Under the pieces are notes generated by a model, which worked only from the letters and a program-made list of their open reading frames with translations, searched no databases and was not told where the DNA came from. 14,204 bases of DNA from Globomyces pollinis-pini (taxonomy: Eukaryota > Chytridiomycota > Chytridiomycetes > Rhizophydiales > Globomycetaceae), in NCBI GenBank assembly GCA_025399215.1, contig MU621486.1, forward strand, positions 1 to 14,204, given 5' to 3'. Below are positions 9,512 through 14,204 of this stretch, piece by piece. The position numbers and the translations under genes were made by a program. The first letter of the stretch is position 1. Each line of letters begins with the position of its first letter.

Positions 9512-10590
9512 ATGATAATTGATGTAATACATGTCATTGGTGGAATACTGAGTGTTGTTGGGGTCTCTTTGGTTTTAATGGTAATTCAAAATGGGTCTCA
9601 TTTATAGAACAACAAATTGGTGGACAAAAATGTTTTCAATCAATTGTTCAAGATATTATGTTTCGAATGGATATTTTTACATTGTAATTATCGTAGCTTT
9701 GAATTCATTCTTCTAGTTTACGCAATTGTTTACGATACGGCATTTCTGGTCTATTCCTTGGATTGTACAAATCGTCTAAGTGACAGTTGTACCACTTATG
9801 TACTCGTTGCAAGAGCTGGATTGTATTCCTTGTATGGATTTTTGAATATCATGACCTTCGTGTTGGCATATATCCCTTGGTGTTTAGTAGGCGAAAATGG
9901 TAGTATGGATAAGTTCAATGCGAAGACTATTCTTGTACTATCAATAATCGGTGCAAGTACCTCTTTATTAGATCCTATTCAATTCGTTATGTATGAATTA
10001 GTTGTTAACCTGTTAGAGCACAGGTTTTATGGTTTTTAGGTTCTGTTATGGCTTACGTTATATTACCTCTGGCTTCTGCTGTAAGCAGTTTTCGCACTTG
10101 GTTAAGATTACGAAAGGAAACCAAGAGTCGTCAAAATAAGCAAGGAAGAACGTCGTTAACAATCATAAACACAAAAAATTACAATACAAGTATCCCAATT
10201 GCAAAAGTAGCTTACATTTTAAGCGGAATTGCTGGTATTTTAGTCATCGTGTCCGCTATCCATATCATCCTCTTTGGTGCTTTACAAGCTGACCAGCTAC
10301 CAGAAATTCCGAGTTTTTTGGTTGTACTCAAGGATTTATATTACACGATTCAAAGATTTAGTGGCTTTATTTTTGCTATTGGAATACATTTGATGTTCAA
10401 AGATATAGATTTGAATTCGACAGACAAGAACGTCTCACTAAATCAGGTTGAAGGTAATGCTGGTTCTCAAACAGACACGAATTTCTCGCAAGATATTACC
10501 ATATCTATGAATGGATCGACTGAAGGTGGAAGTGGTGGATTGAATTCCGTATCCTTAACTGATTCAACTGCCCCATTAAATCCGAAATAG
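9512..10590 (+). CDS. Seven-transmembrane receptor-like protein A, 4 exons
   Basis: Exons 9512-9580, 9608-9683, 9717-9990 and 10017-10590 give 330 aa; the introns are 27, 33 and 26 nt. Hydrophobic segments lie at about residues 3-23, 38-62, 76-106, 119-137, 142-165, 204-228 and 242-267. The loop between segments 2 and 3 has two cysteines (65, 73). The loop after segment 5 (167-203) is long and strongly basic (RTWLRLRKETKSRQNKQGR), and the tail (268-330) is rich in Ser, Thr, Asn and Gly, ending APLNPK. With the N-terminus outside, positive charge falls on the inside, as in GPCRs. There is no signal peptide and almost no N-terminal domain. I do not recognise a GPCR class; a non-receptor 7TM protein is possible. 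Introns were placed by matching gene B, whose exon 3 is also 274 nt. Read without splicing, the region gives two broken frames. Confidence 0.8.
9684..9716 (+). other. Gene A intron 2, 33 nt, stopless and in frame
   Basis: GTAATT...CTTCTAG at phase 1. Splicing gives WIFLH-F-YAIVYD, which aligns without gaps to gene B (WLILI-A-YSIGLD). It is 33 nt long with no in-frame stop, so an unspliced message would still be translated with 11 extra, mostly nonpolar residues inside segment 2. Confidence 0.7.
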
Positions 10591-10635
10591 TGACTTACAC
10601 TAGACAATACATCTAATCAATAAGAAGACTTACCT

Positions 10636-10663
10636 AATCTCCTTCATAATAAATCTCCTTCAT
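10636..10663. repeat. 12-bp direct repeat
   Basis: AATCTCCTTCAT occurs at 10636-10647 and again at 10652-10663, separated by AATA, so the period is 16 bp. It lies in the gene A 3' flank. Confidence 0.7.
10648..10653 (+). terminator. Candidate poly(A) signal of gene A
   Basis: AATAAA 58 nt after the gene A stop, the first canonical hexamer downstream. Confidence 0.45.
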
Positions 10664-10817
10664 CAATAACATTGAACCGTACAATTTTTAAAAATACAGA
10701 ATATTCATGATTGAAAACCAATCTGATAAACATCTGATTTCGAAAATCTAAGAGACCAGTTGAAATTTTAACTATTTGCAAGTTACCTAATCTTTAAAAA
10801 TTAGTCATTGGTCACAC

Positions 10818-10854
10818 AGGCTCCGGAAACTGGGAGTTGATTGGTGGCGACAAA
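10818..10854 (+). promoter_or_regulatory. Upstream block shared by the two 7TM genes, copy B
   Basis: Partner of 9435-9474; the core is TTGATTGGTGGCGACA. It ends about 70 nt before the gene B start codon, roughly 30 nt further away than in gene A. Confidence 0.45.
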
Positions 10855-10922
10855 GGGATAGAATTTAAAAGTTTGGAGTAAATCTTATTGTACATTTTAC
10901 CCAACTTGATATCGAACGAATA

Positions 10923-11993
10923 ATGATTGTTGATGTAATACAAATTATAGGCGGAGTACTGAGTGGCATTGGTGTCTCCTGGGTTTTAACAGTATTCTAC
11001 AAATTAGACTTACAATAGCGTAACAAACTGTCAGATAACGCTTACAAGCAACTGCTAAAGATTTTATGCTTGGAATGGCTAATATTGATTGGTATTATAA
11101 AAGTTACTAATCCCAGCATATTCAATTGGCCTTGATGTCTTGGAAGTGTTTGTATCATACGATTGTAAGAATGGTCAAAACTCCAACTGTCCATTATCCA
11201 TACTAATTGGAATTAGTATAGGAGATACGCTATACTATTTTTGGTTTGTGTTGAGTATCGTGATGGCATACATATCTTGGTCATTGGTTGGGGACAGTGG
11301 CAGCTTGGATAAAATACCTGTCAAAGTTATTGTGCTGGTCACTTCTATCGTTGCAAGTATCAATTTATTAGATCCTATTCCATTTGACATGTACGAAGTA
11401 TTACTTAACAATTTAGAACAAAGGGTTTGCTGATTTTGAATCTTTGTATCAACTATTTTGTACTTTTCCCGGTTGCAATTGTATCAAGTATTCGTACATG
11501 GTTTAGGTTGCGACATATAACAAAGAGTCGTCAAAATCCTCTCGGAAGAACTTCATTAACGATTTTGAGCACAAAGAATTTCAATACCTATGTTACGATT
11601 GCAAAAGTATCTTATATTTTGACTGGAATTATATCTGTTCTTTCTTTGTTATTCGTATCATTTGTGATCCTCTTTGTTATACTGGAAGTTGATCAACAGC
11701 CTAAACTTCCAGCTTTATTCTTGCATCTTGCAAATGTACGTGTCACAATTCAAAGATACAATGGTGTAGTGTTTGCTATTGGAATGTACATGATCATGAA
11801 TGGACCAGAACAAACTTCAAACGGCCAAAGTAGTCCTAGTTATAAGGAGAATGTGAATAGTCCACCAATGCAACAAGACAGATCTCTTTCAACCGATGCC
11901 AGCATTTCTATTGATGGTACGACCGATAATCAAAGTTATGGACTTGACAGTAACAACACCACCCATTCAATAACACCGTTAAATCACAAATGA
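10923..11993 (+). CDS. Seven-transmembrane receptor-like protein B, 4 exons (paralogue of A)
   Basis: Exons 10923-10991, 11019-11091, 11117-11390 and 11417-11993 give 330 aa, the same length as A; the introns are 27, 25 and 26 nt at positions equivalent to A. Similarity runs end to end: MIVDVIQIIGGVLSGIGVSW, KILCLEWLILI, the two loop cysteines (SYDCKNGQNSNC), WSLVGDSGSLDK, SSIRTWFRLR...TKSRQNPLGRTSLTI, VTIQRYNGVVFAIGM, and a polar tail with DASISIDGTT and final PLNHK. Topology is as in A, with seven hydrophobic segments and a basic loop after the fifth. Divergence is spread over the whole protein, with the loops and tail keeping short islands, which suggests an old tandem duplication under selection. 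A G-protein-coupled role is inferred from topology only. It converges on the S9 peptidase with 53 bp between stops. Confidence 0.8.
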
Positions 11994-12013
11994 GATAAGA
12001 AAACAAACACATG

Positions 12014-12019
12014 AATAAA
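12014..12019 (+). terminator. Candidate poly(A) signal of gene B
   Basis: AATAAA 21 nt after the gene B stop, inside the 53-bp convergent gap. On the other strand the S9 peptidase has AATAAA at 12048-12043 overlapping its own stop (TAATAAATAA), so both 3' ends must overlap or be extremely short. Confidence 0.45.
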
Positions 12020-12046
12020 AAATATATATCAATCTAAACTTATTTA

Positions 12047-14002
12047 TTACTTTGTGAAAGATTCCAAGTAAAATGGAACCTTACGTTCAAAAATAACTGC
12101 CTTCATTTCAGGAATGTCGAAAAATGGATGTCCACCAGTAGCAAATGGAAGTAATTCAACCGATTTACCTGCCTCCTTCAATCGATCATACAAGGCTTGA
12201 GTGTGCTCATAAGCTACATTCTTATCATCTTTAGCGTGTGTCAATAGCAAAGACCCTTTAAACTTTTCCGTAAAATTCAATGGAGATCTGTTGTAGTACA
12301 CTTCTGGAATATCTTCAGGCTTTCCACCATAAAAATCAATATAAAACGGTTCACCAACACTACTTAAGGGATGATTCTTATAGTTTTCTACCATGATTTT
12401 CATATCGGACAGCCCGCAAGATGAACATCCAGCCTTGAAAACATCCGGTTCGAACATAAGACAACAATTTGTTATATAACCACCTGCAGAAATCCCTTCC
12501 ACCAATAATCGCTCACGATCAACCAACCCAATAGACGCCAAGTACTTTGCTGCATCACACGTATCTGCAACATCAACCACTCCAACCAGCTTATCTAGAC
12601 GTTCCAGGTGATGTTTTCCAAATGATGGAGTACCACCGTAATTCACGGCCACATACGCAAATCCTCGAGATGTCACATACTGCACCTCCCAATCAAATCC
12701 ACACCTCGCCAATTCATTTGGACCTCCGTGACAATAAACAATGCAAGGTGGTAATTCACCATCCAAACCAGTATAATCAGGATTCGTTGGTGGGTAGTAG
12801 TACAAATATGAACTTGATCCATCTCTTGTTGGGAAAGTGAAATATTGATGTTCTGAAATGTATCCTTTCAAGTCTTGAACATCATAAGAGGTCGCAAATT
12901 GTAATACCTCTTTTGTAGACAAATCCAACCCAAACAAGCTTGCAGGTTTATCAAATTGAGATGCTCTCAGTGTTAGTATAGCTCGATCTCCAAATTGAAC
13001 CACTCTTATCCCACCAATAGCACAGAATTCATCAGTGATTTTAGTGTATTCATTTGTGTTCAAGTCAATCTTTCCAATGGTTTCATTACCAGCATCATTG
13101 TACACAAAGTATAATTCATTAGATAACAATGACATGTATGGTCGAGGATCCCAATCATCCGCTGGCAAGCAATCCCCATTGACTGATGAAACTTGTTTCG
13201 ATACTTTCGTATCGATATCAAAAGTCTTGATTTGTCGATAATTTCCACACTCTCCAATGTAACAGAATGCGTTTAGACCGTGCCATTGTACTGGTCCACT
13301 GCACAGTTCCGGAATTTCATTAACCTGTATAATGTCAGTTAATTTCAATCCTTCAATTGTTCCAACACAGATATGCTTTTTCTTTCCAAAATGTTCTTGG
13401 TAAACCCAAGATACATAAGATCCATCAGGCGAGAATGAAAAAGCTTCAAACGTATTACCATCTAGCCATACTTCAACATTGCCAGATTCTAAATTGATAT
13501 AATTTGCGACATACGGCCCTGGAAAGTCATTTGCTAGTAACACCAACACATGTTTACCATCGGGATGAAATTCAATTTGTTCTGCTCCAAGTTCAAATTC
13601 CGCAACTAATTGATGTTCATTGTTCTTGTAAGTATAGACATTGTTATCTTTAGGATCTTGGTATACGATGATACCATCATTAACTGCAAACATTCGAGGA
13701 GGTACGAAATCATCTTGATTCGTTATGTATGGGATGGAATTCGCAATGGATTCTGCTGTGACTTTCAACAACAATTCAGATTTTCTTGAATCAATATGTC
13801 TATAGTAACCGTGACCAGTAACGTTATCCAAAATCAACTTTGAAGAGAATAAGTTTTGTGGTCTCAGCATATCATTGGTGTGAATTGGACTAGTCCAAGT
13901 CCCAAAACTTTTACTTTTGATTTTGTTTTTTGTCATTTGTTTTCCATTTACCGTTACCGTGGTTTTGTTGGAAGGAACGTTGACTTTAATAGATACTGGC
14001 AT
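12047..14002 (-). CDS. S9-family serine peptidase (acylaminoacyl/dipeptidyl peptidase-like)
   Basis: Prolyl oligopeptidase clan enzymes cut dipeptides, acylated residues or short peptides. A single exon of 651 aa. The N-terminal half (about 35-390) is propeller-like, with repeated blade motifs such as IEFHPDGKHVLVL and FSFSPDGSYVSWV. The C-terminal half is an alpha/beta hydrolase with the oxyanion loop CHGGPN (424-429), nucleophile Ser505 in EGISAGGY, Asp593 in HAKDDKNV and His625 in TGGHPF. The order and spacing of the triad fit S9, closest to the S9C-like group (FGTWTSPI start motif at about 33-40). A conserved RTRVHEYGGG-type segment usual in that group is missing after residue 95. There is no signal peptide or membrane segment, so it is probably cytosolic. 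The start at 14002-14000 adds about 32 polar residues before the first conserved motif; Met23 is an alternative. It has no introns over 1.95 kb, against three to seven in DIM1, eEF3, PLC and both 7TM genes. Confidence 0.92.
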   Translation of the reverse strand: MPVSIKVNVPSNKTTVTVNGKQMTKNKIKSKSFGTWTSPIHTNDMLRPQNLFSSKLILDNVTGHGYYRHIDSRKSELLLKVTAESIANSIPYITNQDDFVPPRMFAVNDGIIVYQDPKDNNVYTYKNNEHQLVAEFELGAEQIEFHPDGKHVLVLLANDFPGPYVANYINLESGNVEVWLDGNTFEAFSFSPDGSYVSWVYQEHFGKKKHICVGTIEGLKLTDIIQVNEIPELCSGPVQWHGLNAFCYIGECGNYRQIKTFDIDTKVSKQVSSVNGDCLPADDWDPRPYMSLLSNELYFVYNDAGNETIGKIDLNTNEYTKITDEFCAIGGIRVVQFGDRAILTLRASQFDKPASLFGLDLSTKEVLQFATSYDVQDLKGYISEHQYFTFPTRDGSSSYLYYYPPTNPDYTGLDGELPPCIVYCHGGPNELARCGFDWEVQYVTSRGFAYVAVNYGGTPSFGKHHLERLDKLVGVVDVADTCDAAKYLASIGLVDRERLLVEGISAGGYITNCCLMFEPDVFKAGCSSCGLSDMKIMVENYKNHPLSSVGEPFYIDFYGGKPEDIPEVYYNRSPLNFTEKFKGSLLLTHAKDDKNVAYEHTQALYDRLKEAGKSVELLPFATGGHPFFDIPEMKAVIFERKVPFYLESFTK

Positions 14003-14204
14003 TTGATTTAGTAAAGTTTCATGTTGTATCTGACATGTTTTATAAGTTTGTCAGGGAATGACTCATTTTTTTGAGGTGATACAGTGCTTTTTGAAGCAAT
14101 TATTCAACCTATTATGGTAACTAAACATAAGCAACGTAGGAAAGTATAGTATTCTTATATGATTTCGATTCCACCTTGGTATGATAACTTTACTAGAATT
14201 CATA
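14003..14204. promoter_or_regulatory. Upstream region of the S9 peptidase with TATA-like box
   Basis: TATAAAA lies on the minus strand at 14038-14044, 36-42 nt before the ATG. If transcription starts 25-30 nt below it, the leader is only a few nt. If it starts further upstream, two tiny overlapping uORFs (14019-14036, five codons, and 14008-14022, four codons) precede the gene. Nothing else is recognisable to the window end. Confidence 0.4.

Larger units (their letters stand above)
10591..10922. other. Intergenic region between the tandem 7TM genes
   Basis: 332 bp. It holds a short direct repeat (10636-10663) that overlaps a plus-strand AATAAA (10648-10653), and the shared upstream block of gene B. 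I see no coding frame. Confidence 0.5.

Noticed and set aside
10017..10590. Gene A and gene B each read as two separate unspliced genes
   Set aside because: Removing a 26-nt GT...AG intron at 9991-10016 and at 11391-11416 restores one frame in both and aligns the two proteins without a gap.

Overview
The window looks like nuclear DNA of a small-genome, AT-rich eukaryote. It encodes an eEF3-type elongation factor (two ABC domains, HEAT repeats), a Dim1/DIMT1 rRNA methyltransferase, a phospholipase C and 7TM-like proteins, and its genes are cut by spliceosomal GT-AG introns. eEF3 is almost universal in fungi and patchy elsewhere, and the Dim1 protein matches fungal Dim1 closely, so I infer a fungus or close relative, probably an early-diverging lineage. 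The species cannot be named from this sequence.

The outstanding property is intron size. By restoring the conserved reading frames I placed 22 coding introns in five genes. Twenty are only 23-37 nt long, and 17 of those are 31 nt or shorter. The other two are 104 and 107 nt, and the 107-nt one divides exactly into four consecutive GT...AG units of 26, 29, 27 and 25 nt. Several introns are a multiple of three long, and in four of these the acceptor TAG is the only in-frame stop.

Layout: 1-141 may be the 3' end of a plus-strand gene. 142-975 is gene-poor. 976-2142 (minus) is DIM1, with 8 exons and 291 aa. 2309-5490 (minus) is eEF3, with 4 coding exons and 1030 aa, only 166 bp upstream of DIM1. 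A 342-bp divergent promoter separates eEF3 from a PI-specific phospholipase C on the plus strand (5833-8131, 7 exons, 686 aa). 8132-8612 holds an unassigned open frame. 8613-9302 (minus) is a secreted, Cys-rich protein with a likely GPI-anchor tail. 9512-10590 and 10923-11993 (plus) are two tandem paralogues of 330 aa each with seven hydrophobic segments, GPCR-like in topology, with three introns at equivalent positions. 12047-14002 (minus) is an intron-free S9 (prolyl oligopeptidase clan) serine peptidase, convergent with the second receptor-like gene. 14003-14204 is its upstream region.

Functionally there are two themes. The left half serves translation: 40S rRNA dimethylation and ribosome translocation or E-site release. 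The right half is membrane and signalling: a PIP2-cleaving PLC, two candidate receptors and a cell-surface protein. Physical clustering alone does not show that these act together. All exon boundaries come from frame, splice consensus and family alignment recalled from knowledge; no transcript data or searches were available.
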